From positions 13,318,501 to 13,382,500 of the forward strand of contig NC_135553.1 of assembly GCF_964340395.1 (NCBI RefSeq): DNA of 64,000 nt. Direction: 5' to 3'. The position numbers and the translations under genes are program-made. The stretch is from Glandiceps talaboti (Eukaryota > Hemichordata > Enteropneusta > Spengelidae). This document shows, one piece after another, positions 1 to 17,596 of this stretch. Numbering within the stretch: position 1 is the first letter of the stretch; each line of letters starts with the position of its first letter. The notes under the pieces are model-generated. The model searched no databases. It was given only the letters and a program-made list of their open reading frames with translations, and was not told the DNA's origin.

Positions 1-2629
<2,629 letters not shown>

Positions 2630-2809
2630 ATGCCGAAAGGAGTAGGTCCTGATAACAAACAGAAGGACTGTCTGCCTAATGGTGGTATATACCGTGTAAC
2701 AGATTGTAGGGAAGGGATTTTGAACAATGGATGTAAAGAGTGTAATGAATTGAAACAAAGGAGAATTAAGTATTGTATAATAATTGCCATTGCCCGAAGA
2801 CATCTTTAA
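2630..2809 (+). CDS. Small Cys-rich ORF, possible transposase-type fragment
   Basis: A 59-codon ORF runs from ATG to TAA. Cysteines fall at residues 14, 26, 35 and 38, with another at 49; an Ile-Tyr-Arg precedes the second and a GCKEC knuckle forms the third and fourth. The order C, YR, C, CxxC resembles the Cys-rich segment in some invertebrate THAP/P-element-type transposase proteins, but the match is by eye and short. No splice context or flanking transposase domain was found. It could equally be a chance ORF of about 60 codons, of which this window has many. Confidence 0.22.
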   Translation: MPKGVGPDNKQKDCLPNGGIYRVTDCREGILNNGCKECNELKQRRIKYCIIIAIARRHL

Positions 2810-3091
2810 AGAAGATAAATGATAAGATTATAGGCAAACAGTGATGTTACACAGTCTATCTTTGATCTTTATCGTCCCATGGATGCTGTGAGTCCTACCC
2901 TTCTACATGTATCTCCTTGGCTAGCTACATATTCCTGTTGGTTTTAAGTTCGCACTGTCCCTTCATTACGTGTTATATTAACCATTATACCGTAGCTAAA
3001 TTGACAGTGGAATATATGACCCACTGAAATTTTCCAAGTGTACAATTTATATTGCGATAGGTACGTATTTGGCAGTGTTATCAGGCAAATG

Positions 3092-3092
<1 letters not shown>
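2810..3092. other. Unannotated stretch
   Basis: No feature recognised between the small ORF and the TA array. Confidence 0.6.

Positions 3093-3171
<79 letters not shown>
3093..3171. repeat. (TA)n microsatellite
   Basis: About 78 bases of uninterrupted TA dinucleotide. Confidence 0.97.
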
Positions 3172-3175
<4 letters not shown>

Positions 3176-3352
3176 AGTCACGGGTTAAATGTTACATCTT
3201 TTAGCATTGTCAATTAAATAAATGAAATGAAAGAACGCATATTTGGAAAGAATTCGCAAGCTATCTTGTACAATCTATGAATAATTCTTTATATTCTCTC
3301 TTTTACTCTAATTATAAACGCTGTAGCATACACACAGAGAGGGAAACGAGGG

Positions 3353-3417
3353 ATGTGTGTGAGAGAGATAGAGACGGACAGACACACAGACAGGCAGACA
3401 CACACACAGCCATACAC

Positions 3418-3456
<39 letters not shown>

Positions 3457-3506
3457 CACATACACACACACATACATACATACACACACACAGAGAGAGA
3501 CATACA
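3353..3506. repeat. Compound GA / CAGA / CA / CATA microsatellite
   Basis: GA and imperfect CAGA repeats lead into a clean CAGA run near 3420-3455, then CA, CATA and GA. Overlapping frames on both strands are repeat translations. Confidence 0.95.
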
Positions 3507-4586
3507 GCGGGGATATCACTTGTCAAGTTTCAATTACATTGGCTGCGAACTGTGAATAACGTACAGTCAAGATTGCCATCTCACTTCCAAAAGAAACTTC
3601 GGCTCATTTACCTACAAGCGATCAACCGAAGCTGAAAACATACATTTTGTATATCACTCCAATTTAAAAGAAATTGCCGTGCCATTTCTTCAAAGACCAA
3701 ATGTACATAATTTAGTAGCTGACGTATTTCGCTCAGGGAAAATGAAATGCAATACTTTTTCATCAGCGTGATACAAGTAAAATTGTCGTAAAACGTCTCG
3801 ATATTGCATGCATGTTGTGATCAAAGAACGAGTTTGTTAATTCCAGATGTGACAGTTTTCCAAATTACAGTAAACCATTAAACAGCAGTTGGGTCCGATT
3901 CTGAATATTGACATTCGTCAAACTTTGTCACAACGCTCATGTGTCTACGCGTGACTTTGAAAGAGGATGGGATGAGGATTGTTATCTAGCATTATTAAGC
4001 CTATACTAGTAATCAAACTTGACTATTAGTTTGTTGATCACACAACCAACAATATATTAACTGAAAATCTTTAAAATCCCTATTAGATATTGTTCATGTT
4101 ATTTATAGGTCTATTTACCTATACGCTGTACAGTAACAGGTTGAAATTGTCATTGCACTTTCCTTGCTGATGTTTTGGTGCTAAGCTGATTGGCGTTATT
4201 GTACCATATCATATGATTGTACGGCTACACACATATGTCTACCCACAGGTGATTCAATACTGTTCAGAGTGTATCTAAGTCGTAATATCTGGTAACAAAA
4301 CAGTTTCAAAAGATTGCAGTTAGTGCAGGACATGGGATGTTCATTTCCAAGTGAAATAAAGTGTTTTGATACTATTACGAACTACAATAAAATAATTGGA
4401 AACGAGTTACTGCACATAACTGGAAACAGATCGTTGACATCTGACAGAAAAACAATCTAACGAGTATTGTCATGTTTTATCATCTAGTTCGACAAATGTA
4501 TATTTCACCGTCTGGCACTACAAAGTGTGAATACATTTCAATCATTTTAAGGGTGTGTGTCACCTTAAGGTAGCTAACGAAACTTA
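3507..4586. other. Unannotated stretch
   Basis: About 1.1 kb with no recognised gene, RNA or repeat and no open frame above 60 codons outside the repeat-bearing ends. Confidence 0.6.
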
Positions 4587-4589
4587 AAA

Positions 4590-4628
<39 letters not shown>

Positions 4629-4630
4629 AT
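4587..4630. repeat. (AAAT)n microsatellite
   Basis: About eleven AAAT units. No target-site duplication or upstream element suggests that it is a retrotransposon tail. Confidence 0.9.
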
Positions 4631-5118
4631 ATGATAACCTTTCGGATGTACATGTCTTTCGTGACCAAGAATGTTATAGTTTGTCATCTACAAAATCACT
4701 GCAGACTCAAACTCTCTGGCCATTCCCATGTTGTTCCATTTTGAAGTCACTCATTCAGGATTATGAATGTGCATTTAGTGCACTATCTTTCTGTCAATGG
4801 GTGACGTCTTGCAAATCCCATGTGCCTTTTTGCAAGATTTTTAAATTCAATTATGATACATACTCTGTATTCAGCAGTTCAGCTTCAGAGACAAAAAAAA
4901 ACCTATAGGCAGATTCTTATTTTATATTCAGTGACCAAATATCTGTAATGTAGAGATGGCTAGATTAAAATCATCAGGCCTAATCCTTGCGTCTATTTTA
5001 TTACAAGTGTTTCATTAATGAAGGATTTGCACATATAAGAATTGAAATAAAGATAACATTCCTATCAAAGTAACAAGGTATCTGGTATGCTTATCAATTG
5101 ATATGCAATACGTAACTA
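4631..5118. other. Unannotated stretch
   Basis: A 75-codon frame at 4681-4908 has no ATG start and no recognisable motif. Nothing else was seen. Confidence 0.55.
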
Positions 5119-5149
5119 AATGTGTGTGTATATATATATATATATATAT
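5119..5149. repeat. (GT)n-(AT)n short microsatellite
   Basis: A few GT units run directly into about ten AT units. Confidence 0.85.
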
Positions 5150-5256
5150 TGTTACAATGCCATAGTTCCCTCTAAACTGTGACTATCCCTAAGTGTAAAC
5201 AAATATAACTGAATAATGGGTGTATTAATTCAAATTCAGTGTTTGCTTGCTCTCTC

Positions 5257-5450
<194 letters not shown>

Positions 5451-5584
5451 TTCCTCACACATTTCATCTGTCTGTACGTCCAGATCTGCCTGCCTGTCTG
5501 TCTGTTTAGTTAGCTAGCTATATATCACACGTATACACAGCATACATCATATCATGCATATTATTTCTCATCCTGTCATATACA

Positions 5585-5589
<5 letters not shown>

Positions 5590-5667
<78 letters not shown>
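5590..5667. repeat. (TA)n microsatellite
   Basis: About 78 bases of TA, only 140 bases after the previous array. Confidence 0.96.
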
Positions 5668-5671
<4 letters not shown>

Positions 5672-8316
5672 GTAACATTGAAAGAGAAAACATAAAACAA
5701 AACAAAAGTGACAACAGAGCTGAATTTGTATCTTTAGATCCTCAGTTCTCTTACAACATCTACTTTAAATGCAATGTCACTCTGACAATGTTGAAGAGTA
5801 GTAGCACGGAGTGGAATTTCGCTAAATCACTGGAGCGTAGTCATCGGATTACGTATTCTTACACGGCCTTGGCGATGCGCCCATCTTTGAAAATAACTCC
5901 ATAAAATAATATTACGCTCAGGGGAAACTTTTTTCAAGAACGCTAAAAAAAACCAGGTGTGTTTTAGATGCAATATATCTGCCTAGAGAATTTACACGTT
6001 CGTGTTTTGCAAGGTTACTCAAAAGACAGAAATAAACGAGAAGGTAATCCTTGCGCAGAAGGCGATGTTATGGTTGTAAACATACTAATACAAAATAGGA
6101 TACCTTGTAAAGTAAATAACAAGGTCTTGTTAAAACGGGCTTAAAGTCACGCATACTCATTGAATAACAATTTTGACATGTTTCTACCGCGCGTATAACC
6201 AAACCGGTTGTGCCTTATCTCTTTAATTCAACACACGGACTTTCTTGATATTTCATTTCATTTCAATAAACTGTTCAAAGACGGAATGTTCATATTGACA
6301 TCAACACAGAGAAACTGAAGAAAATGTAATGGTTAATCATTGGGACCGACGTGATGCTGATTGACTAAGACGGGTCTTTAACTTTACTCAATATTAAACA
6401 CCATTATATATATACTAACGACGATGTAATTGTACGCTAGATGCATAAAAATGTATGTCTTCTTCCCTGGGGTATTTTTTTTATAGTGACACTAATATGA
6501 CATACTAATATGACATATATGTGCATGTATTACTCACTCATATATACTTGCTACATCTCTTATTAATATCTGCAAAAAAAAACCACAAGTGTATTTCAAA
6601 TGGGCAGGATGCAGTTTTTCTTTGTTATTTTTTTCTAAAAAAAGCAACGACTATAGTAACTTAAGATTAGTAGGACTATTTGAGCGCATTAATACTCATC
6701 CTGTGTGCAGTTAACTATAATTAAAACTCTGAATATTGTAATTAATGCATACTAATCAATTAAAACCGATTTGCTAAATCCCTTGGAGCGTACAGCTGAT
6801 ACTGCGGCACGGTTGAAGCAGATTAAAAGCGATGCACGACGATTCGGTTATTTTAAGAAATGTATTATTTAATTGGAGGTTTTATTATAATTCAAGGAAA
6901 CCTACATCGTTATTGTTTAATTTTCCCTGCTATTATTCCACAATTCTACAATAGTACAATAACTATTGTGGCGATTTGTAAATATTCAATGTTATCAATG
7001 TTGGTTGAGAGGTTCATATTCCATTTCTTTTTTAACCTCGGGAATATGCAGTCGTTCGTCCCAGTGCTTTTGAATAAATAAGCGACCGTTGTCAATCATA
7101 TTAGCATACTATTCTCTAGATAAAGCTACAGTAATCAAATATTAAACATAGCACGCAACTTTGGTACTAGAGCAATTGAGAATTAGAAACCGTATACTGG
7201 TTTTGAATATACAATAGACTTAGTAATTAGAAGAAGAGGTCTTTTGAATTCATTATTGAAGTAAGCGATATATAATTATATCGAAAAACGAACAGGCAAG
7301 ATTAAATATTATGTCTCCAGAAATAAAAAAATATTGTGATGTAACTTTCAAAATAACACTTGATATTGAAAAAAACCCACCTATGTCACGACAGCATGGG
7401 ATAGGCTTACACACCTGCCATGCAATGTCCCCCTGTGATGATCAGCAAAGATCAGCAAACATTTAAAAATTGCTACGTAACGTCTACCAAATGCTTATTC
7501 CAAAATGAAAAACTTAGATGTACAAACCCGATAATAATAAAGATTACCAACCTTGTCTACCTACAAGAAGAGAACTCTCAGTTACTTGGGAGTCTAAATA
7601 TATATGTATATATATATATATGCTGTACTCACCCCGAGTGTAATCATTTACCTACTTATCACTGGTCGAACTCGTCCTGAAACAAAGCTGGAGAGGCAAA
7701 TCTCGTGAATGACGAGATCACACGCTGTCGTTTTTATAATGATTACTGATAGGCTATCACTTCTGAATGACGTGTTCTGTATTACTACACCCATCCATGC
7801 ATGTCGACTACGAGGAAACAAAAAACACGAGATTGTAACACTGCAGTAAGTGAGCTCACCTAAAAGGTTACGGTGAACATAGTCTTCTACTTACCTCCTC
7901 ATATCTTTCAAGAATAATATTTTGTTTCCCAATAACAATAGTTAATTGCAGGCGTAAATATTCTTAAAATTAGCTACCTTTCGTTTTCTACGTCCATACC
8001 GATAAACTTAAATTAACGAATCGTCCGGATTTCGTATTCAGATGAGTATATTGGCTCGCTGTACGGATGTGTATATGTGAATTGTTAATGAATTCGAAGG
8101 TAATACATTACTCATTGGAATCATACCGTGTGTAGCACGTACTTTTACTGTGCCATAAATAGAATCTGCCATTTATTTTCTCTTATGATTGAATGGCTAT
8201 CTATGTAGTAAAACTGATAAGTAAACTAAATGTACGGGTAAATGTGTTGTTTACTTTAATGACGAAAGATAATGGTGGTGCTGGATGTGGTTGTAGTGAT
8301 GGTCGTGATGATGGTG
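5668..8316. other. Unannotated stretch
   Basis: About 2.6 kb without a recognised gene. It holds a 10-base TA-rich spacer repeat near 6490-6520 and a short TATATG run at 7600-7620. A frame at 7420-7680 crosses the latter and shows no domain. Confidence 0.6.
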
Positions 8317-8340
8317 GTGGTGGTGGTGGTGGTGGTGGTA
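8317..8340. repeat. (GGT)n trinucleotide repeat
   Basis: About eight GGT units inside a G/T-rich tract. The 111-codon frame across it (8193-8528) has no other recognisable content. Confidence 0.85.
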
Positions 8341-8649
8341 CGCAAAGCCAAACCCGGAAAAAAGATAACCTTCTTCGTCAGAATGAGCATGAAAAGGCTG
8401 TTCTCATTTTGATACAACAAGTTCTCGTTAATTATTTACAATTTTCTTTTAAAGATTCATCAAACATCTACAAAATGTGTCTCGTTAAGGGTGGAATGAA
8501 AACAGCGAATAATTTGACACGGATCTAGAGAGATTGTTGTCTTCAGAATTCGAAGTAATCAGTTTGTTATTGTTAATGAACGTAATATCTTAATAATTAT
8601 TAACACAGAACATCAATGACTAAACAGATTCACCAGTCCATTCTGCCCC

Positions 8650-10620
<1,971 letters not shown>

Positions 10621-10694
10621 TATGTAAGTATGTATGTATGTATGTATGTATGTATGTATGTATGTATGTATGTATGTATGTATGCATGTATGTA

Positions 10695-10729
<35 letters not shown>

Positions 10730-10887
10730 ATGTATGTATGTATGTATGTATGTATGTATGTATACTATGTATGTTTGTTTGTATGTTTGCGTGCATGCAT
10801 GAATGTATGCACGTACGTGTGCATGTGTATCTGTTTGTTTGTTTGTTTTTGTTGTTGTTTTTGTTATTGTTTGTTTGTTTGTTTGAC
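10621..10887. repeat. (GTAT)n microsatellite with GT and GTTT tails
   Basis: A clean GTAT array to about 10763 contains one GCAT unit and a GT block near 10697-10713. It then decays through GCAT-like and GTTT/TTG units to about 10887. All overlapping YVCM/HTYI frames are repeat translations. Confidence 0.95.
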
Positions 10888-12338
10888 ATATTTCTGTTAT
10901 GTTTTAATAAGAATCAAATAAAAGAAGTGTACACTCATATTGACAACGATTGTCCTATATATTGAAGAAGTTAATGTAATTCAAAGACTTCGGACAAATA
11001 ACGTATAGTATATATAGCCAGTAACCTGATATACCCGATTTGGAAGATGTTCTGTTTATATATTTTTCACTATTCCATTCAACGATCGTACTTTATGTGA
11101 TATACTATTATATTACTCGTGTATAGGTATACCGTGTTTGTTCCCATTTCAACACATCACAGGTATATCTCCATATACATCAGTTTCAACACACCGTATG
11201 CATAAATGATTCAAAACAAAAATAAATCGTATCTTATGTATTGCTGTAATTGGAGCGTATCTTGATGAGAAAAAATTACACTGCGAGTTTAGTAATGGTT
11301 TCAACACTCCCATGGGATATAATTCATCTGCGACTTCGATTTAGAAATCTTGAGATCTAAACTATTTTTAAATCCTTGAGGGAAACGTTTGTATAGCTAG
11401 ATTAGTCTGGAAACCATCAGGTATGATATTATATCATTGACAGGATATTCCTCGGCAATCTTAAAAGATCTTCAGCTTTTAAAGTTATATTCTCATTTCA
11501 AATAGACAAATCAAAAGCAGAAGTAATAAGCTCACACAGTTTTGAAATTGAGGACAAAATGAGGCCAAAATTATACAATTTTAGAATCCAAAATGGCCGT
11601 CGAATTATGTTACGGTGTTAACTCCATGTGAAAATTAAACATTGTCGATTTCTTTGAAAATATATCGATGAACCCTCAAAGGTTTTTTACTACATTCTAT
11701 TGAAATAACCAGGAATGGTCTTTAATATGGTAACATTTGCAGAGATTTTGATAAATGTTGAGTTGTTGGGTAATTGGTCCCAGAGATGTGGTACTTTATC
11801 TGACAACGTCAAATAAGTGACATTTTCAACTTAACTTCTGTTGATGTGAACCCATAATGATAACATAAACTGAAAGGAGCACAAGCTGTATTTAAATTGT
11901 ATTTTCTTGCTGCATATTTAAAAGTTACTCACTGTATTCTACTTACTGTAGCATACTTAACCACCGATTGCAATTGCCTGAACTCGGTCAAACCAGGTCA
12001 GCTTCAACTTCCGGGTCAAATTACTCCTTTCTTTACGGAAAAGTCTGGAACGGACCGTTACCCAAAGACTTTGCCAATTTATTTCACTATGGTCATTTAA
12101 AGCACTTAAGAATTCATCTTTTTGTAAAATTGGAGATGTCAGTTGAGGCTTACGTATTTTACTATACCGAAAGTTAACGTAACGGTGAGTTGAAAATACT
12201 CCAAACATTTGCAGAAACCGATATGTACAATGTGTCAGCTGGAGTTCCGAAGCTACGTTTTATTTATTAATGAAGTGATTGATGGATATACAATATCATG
12301 TCTTGTAGCGCATAATTACTCTTTTCGACAAGGCTTGA
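10888..12338. other. Unannotated stretch with a possible dispersed-repeat scrap
   Basis: No gene was recognised. The segment near 11545-11605 reads like the one near 59730-59840 (an A-rich GAAAT/AAAAATGAGG part, then AATCCAAtATGGcCG), suggesting a shared old repeat. Frames at 11897-12208 on both strands overlap one another and match nothing. Confidence 0.45.
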
Positions 12339-12392
12339 AGGAACAACAATCTAAAGGTTTGCCCTTACGGAAGGAATTCAGTTTACATCTGG
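12339..12392 (-). repeat. Solo end block of the microsatellite-linked dispersed repeat family
   Basis: Read on the minus strand, this block matches 62943-62996 closely: an ACCAGATGTAAACTGAAT start, then CTTCCGTAAGGGCAAA, then TTTAGATTGTTGTTC. The related blocks at 39449-39540 (minus) and 55003-55075 (plus) share the same core. No tandem units or microsatellite were recognised next to this copy, so it is a fragment. It lies inside a 117-codon plus frame (12209-12562), which argues against that frame being a gene. Confidence 0.65.
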
Positions 12393-14234
12393 TTAAACTG
12401 TTATTTAAGAATGCCATTGACTGCATATTGCTTCTAGCCAGGACGACGTTTTACAGAACATCATGGTGTGAACTAATGTTTCCCTGTAGCATGATTGCAC
12501 CGATTCTCCTTAATTCTGTCGGTGTATGTACATTATTCACATCGAGATTCCTCTTTTGGTAACACCAAACACAGATGAAAGTTTTGCACAGCAGAACAGG
12601 TACTCGACCAATCGAAAAGACATGAAAATGAGATGACGAACAGTAGAACAAAGTATTTCAATTAGTTTTATTTTTTAGTAGCTCACACAAAACGGACGGA
12701 AGAGATGTTACCGATATCTATTCATAAAATGATGTAAAACGGTACACAGTCAACAATCGCAACATGTTATTACCATTATGTAAGTTAAATGTGCATGAAG
12801 TATAACAAACGCTTGATGAGCTGAATTAACTATCTGATAACATACCAAACAACCATGTTACCATTGTCTCTTACAGTCCCAGTTGAAACAGTTGTCTGGC
12901 AGATTTATCGAATATGTTGGTCTAGAACAAAAGAATGATCCTATGTAAGCTTTATGCATAGCTAATACTGATGTGACATCATGCGATTTGAGACCTTGGA
13001 CTATAACACCAACACTTTATAATGAACTGTATGGTATCGTAGTTTGCAAATGTTATGGATAACCACTTAACTCATAAGTGAGAATAAGTGAAAGAAACAT
13101 GATAGTGGAATTCAAATTTAATGCACACGCTATTAAAACGGCTCTTGGTAAAACTTTAGAATTATTGTGTATTTAATTTATGTATGCACCAAAACATAAC
13201 CTTTCTTAAAATGAGTATTTTGGAACGACTGCATCTCTGCATTTGGCCGAAAACGACACCATCTTCAGCAATGTAGAGATATGATTTTCTATCAAATAAT
13301 GAAAACGGACACTTTATAAGTAAAACAATCTTCTTATGAATTTACAATGAAAAGCATATAAATGTGTAAATGAAAGTCATGTTATTGTATTAAAAATCAA
13401 AGAGATTTGTTTCAATTATAGACGACAATTTAAGGCCACAGTGCGTTAAATTGTTGTTATTTGAATAAATGTGCCAAATGGCATGCATATTAGGATTTCG
13501 ATTATGAAAGTTTGTTGATGATAAGTGCGTTTGATTTTTACATACTAGATAATGGTGCGTCTAATGATCAAGTCTATAACAAGGACATACTTATTCCATA
13601 CAACGGCCGTTGAGTGAACAGTTGATCTTGATGCAGTATATGTAAAACACTTTACATGATTCACTGTAATCGCCATCTTTTAGTGTCATTACGTACTCGT
13701 TTATTGTGGCAATTCTGAATTGGGTATTTAGTGGAGGTACATATTTATATAATACCAGATGATGCAAATAGGCCTTCTTTATTTCGTAATATAAGTCTCA
13801 CTCATTGATATAATTTACGGCCATGTGATATAGTTATAGTCTTCTAAAAAGACAGCTATACAGGTAACATAGGAGAATTCATAATAGTATGAAACATGTT
13901 TATCTAAATGACTAACAGTTGAATTTTATAATTTTGTAGAATATGACATATACTTATAAATTGCCTATTTTTCTCAATGGAAATTGAATAGTTCTGGAAT
14001 ACTTACTATCTTCCAATAACACATATGACATATGACGAGAGTTTCTCATCGGGTTTTGTAAAATTCCGTATTTGTCATGTTGATAAATAAATAATGCAAT
14101 TAAATATTTTACGTGCATGGCTACATATGCTGACCTTCTCACAGCAAGAAAATGGTTCGTTTGAATTTTTTGTATCAAATATTAAAGATCAGACAATACC
14201 AATTTCGTTATATTAGTACGCTATCAATGCCATG
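12393..14234. other. Unannotated stretch
   Basis: About 1.8 kb with no recognised gene, RNA or element. Confidence 0.6.
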
Positions 14235-14263
14235 CACATACATACATACATACATACATACAT

Positions 14264-14296
<33 letters not shown>

Positions 14297-14354
14297 TACA
14301 CACACACACATACATACATACATACATACATACATACATACATACATACATACA
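14235..14354. repeat. (CATA)n-(CA)n-(CATA)n microsatellite
   Basis: Two CATA arrays are separated by CA-rich units. Confidence 0.97.
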
Positions 14355-16130
14355 CGAGCGCCGTTAAATGGTGCATTATGAAAAGGGGGCATTGGTTGAA
14401 CTTTATGATATCAATATATATTTAGATAGTCATTTTCCCCCGAGTAAATGAAGGCAATAGCAATTTCCGTACCAAGGCTTAATTATATAGCCCGTCCGCT
14501 GTTTCAGTGCCTTCCAGTAAATTAACTTCACACCTGCTTAGAATTGACTCTTCACTTCAGCCATTTCATATAGAATCCCTAACGTACATTCCTAGCATGT
14601 CACTTGTAATTTGAATCCGACAGCATCTTTACTGCAAATGACCCATGGCCATACAATTACGTAAATAACCCAGATTAATGATGTTCCCGACTGACTGTGA
14701 ACATGAGACATAAAATAGTGTTACTCGGCTTGATAGAATAAAATCAACAAAGCCAATTTTCTAAATAACCATGGATAAACATTAACTAAATAATAATGCA
14801 TATCACTGTCGTGAAAATGCTATTGCATGAAAAGTGCTGTAATAGGTCGAATTTGAGACCACGTAAGTAAAATCGATGTTGTATGAATAAACATTACCTG
14901 TTTCCGTATTAGACATACAATCTAGGCTGCAATAAAACCTTAAAGAACCCAGGAGAGACAGCGATCACTCCAAATCGTAAATTATCCTCCGCAGCAAGAC
15001 TATTCTATCAACCGAAGATGCAATGGTAATTGAAGGTGTCGGTCACACGTTACGTGTTAACATATATGTACATACAAGTTTGACCATTGTTTTGTTGGGC
15101 GTAAACTCAGCTATTATCGCTGTGAGCTGAAACGACATGAAGTACCGCTTGTAAAGTACGGCCATTAAACGAGATGATAGACCACAACTAGAAATCACTT
15201 CCTTCCCCGATAATAACAAGGTGTGTTGCGTGTACAGCTGTCGGGTTGTTGTTTTGTTATATGCAAGGACAATTCACATCGACAGATATTTCCATGAATA
15301 AGCTTTTTTGGTATTGACGCAAAACTCATTAATATATTCTTCTTCTTTTCTTAAATTACCCTTATGGTCCTTAAAGTCGAAGTGATTATTTAATATTTAA
15401 AGCGCGAGTTATATATTCCATGTGGTCTCTAGTGTTAATAGTTTCTTCTCATAAGATGTACAACCATTACATATTGGAAGAACAGATTTATATTGTCTTT
15501 TTAAGTTGATGTCACATTCCGCATAAACTATTTCTTGCGAGACTTCACAATTTTGGCGATTTTATCTCTCAAATATGTAAAAAAAAATGTATATATAAAA
15601 AATAAAAGTTTAGGGTTAACGTGAAAAACTAGGTGGGTCTGGTAACCAGAACCAAATAACTTAGTTAGGCACATTCCTGTTGTTTTGGTGGGGAACGAGT
15701 TTGTTATAATCGTAAATACACCCACAATCAATCCTTGTATATTGCAACTTGTTGAATATCTCGTTGCACTTATTTGAACAAAGCAATACACTCGAATTTT
15801 CTAAATGTTAGCTTTAACAAATATACTGATATTTTGTACATCTAGTGAAATAAAGAGAAGAAAAAGTAGAGAAAGCGTGATAGGCCAGGTAAGTTCAGAA
15901 ATATTATCAAATATGTTTACTTTGTCTTTATAACCACTACATCACATATAAAAAATAACACAAACATAGGAAGCGCTTTCAGAAATTGAAAATTATTATT
16001 AAGTTCATTTCTGCTGGTATATTTATTGACTTTAAGAGCTATATATAGCACATTACAGTTTACTGTTCACTGGCTCTGTTTGATATAATGCGGCATAAAC
16101 CAATAACAAACTGCATAATCTGCATTTTAA
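14355..16130. other. Unannotated stretch
   Basis: No gene recognised. An 87-codon minus frame at 15528-15791 has no known motif. Confidence 0.6.
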
Positions 16131-16650
16131 ACCTACACTAGCTGCAACTGGGACATTTCTTTTATCAAATAAGTAAACCAAAGATATATTCACCAGAAAT
16201 TTGTCAATTATTTTTTTAATACATTGTCTGTTAATTCGTCGTCAATATTATGTGACGTCAACATTAAATCTTGGGCGAATTCTTTTGAAAGGTTTTGAAT
16301 TTGTCACAATGTTCAAACTCCACTAGTTTTAACTGGAGTATCTTTTTTTCGATCAGACAACCAGAATTCATTCACTGACAACTCTTAAATACCAATAATT
16401 AGACATTGTACATTTTAATCATTGGTCAATATTATCCAAAAGCAGTACAGAATTAAGTTGAATCGTGATAACTGTTGTGGTTGCAGACCCAAACATCAAT
16501 TTAATTTGATTGATCGTGTACTCAGCTACAAAACTACGTTTACCCACATGTGAGGCATGATGTTCACGGTTTACGACATTACCAGTGAATTATTGCACTT
16601 AACAAAACGGTTTGTTTTTTTAAATGCACCAGTTGCAGCTAGTGCAGCTT
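16131..16650. repeat. Tandem plus inverted repeat cluster around an ACTAG..AACTGG motif
   Basis: The motif ACTAGCTGCAACTGG occurs at 16137-16151 (plus), in diverged form at 16322-16336 (plus), and on the minus strand at 16628-16643. The first two are about 185 bases apart. The sequence after each also resembles the other: ACCAGAAT/ACCAGAAA, then a TACATTGT/GACATTGT segment, then GTCAATATTAT. They therefore look like diverged tandem units of about 185 bp. The third lies inverted at the far side, so a similar motif in opposite orientation bounds the 0.5-kb segment. This could be a worn non-autonomous element with internal repeats. No transposase is present. Confidence 0.4.
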
Positions 16651-17529
16651 TAAGGTAGCTGGATTGACCTTTTGATTTTCATCTCACATTTAGTCTGAAT
16701 GAAAAGACCTAAGGTGCAGACATCATATACAGACATCAAAACACTGGTGCCCGCTTGTCTGCATCTAGTTGCAGTATGTTTAAATGGATTATTTCATTCA
16801 AACAAAATGTAGCAAGAATTGTCACCTTAAAGTGTAGAATGTACACTTTCTTGTTGGTTTCTGTGTTGTTCCACCAAACAGAGCCCTGTTGATAGTAACC
16901 CACAACGCTTTGTATTCAAGAGAACAACGTGTTCACTTGTTTGTATTGTGTTACCAATTGAGAAGACTAATTTAAATAATGAAATTATATGCTAATTATC
17001 ATGTATATTAACATCATGTATGGCCCTCATTCTTTAGAATATGTTTAGAAGTGTGATAGGAGGTAACAATGCATCATATTTGTTTTTGCTGTAGTTATTA
17101 TTATAATTAATATTCAGAAATTTTCTTTAAAAAATATATCTGTTGGGAAATATTTTGCTGTACTGTATAACTGCTATGTTTATTAAGTACATCCATAAAA
17201 GTTGAACAGCGAGTGGTATGATTGATCCCAAGAGTTTGCATTCCTAAAAGCTTTGTGTCAAAGGTTATTATTGTCAAGGGAGTAGAAAGCGCCTCCCTGT
17301 CGATCGAGGACAAGCACTACCATATATTTACTTGACTTTGCCTCTGTTACTTTGTACATTTGGGAGTTCATCTTACCTCGTCGATAAATTATGTAAAAGA
17401 ACATACTCTTCTACTCAACTTGTTTTAATTGGTGTCATACTTATTGGTGGTGCTGATTCAACAAGAACAGAAACCGAAATTCTATTCGCGAAGGGTTCTG
17501 CTTCAAGTTAAATACCAGAAAGATGACAT
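16651..17529. other. Unannotated stretch
   Basis: No gene or element end was recognised. A 68-codon minus frame at 17107-17313 has no motif. Confidence 0.6.
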
Positions 17530-17596
17530 TTGCATATATGATGCGAAGATAATGACCGAGCGGGCTCGAAGTCATTATTTTATGACATAGGTGCAA
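17530..17596. repeat. Imperfect palindrome with strong inner hairpin
   Basis: The arm ATAATGACCGAG (from about 17550) pairs with CTCGAAGTCATTAT across a CGGG loop, leaving a 2-nt bulge. Outer bases continue as imperfect pairing: ATTTGCA on the left matches TGCAAAT on the right. The inner stem is GC-capped in an AT-rich setting. It could be a transposon foldback or an RNA hairpin. The sequence right after it carries TTTATAT and ATTGG motifs, but no gene was found downstream. Confidence 0.5.

Noticed and set aside
4587-4630. AAAT repeat as a LINE/SINE tail
   Set aside because: No duplication or element body beside it.
12209-12562. A 117-codon plus frame
   Set aside because: It contains the solo dispersed-repeat block at 12339-12392 and no motif.
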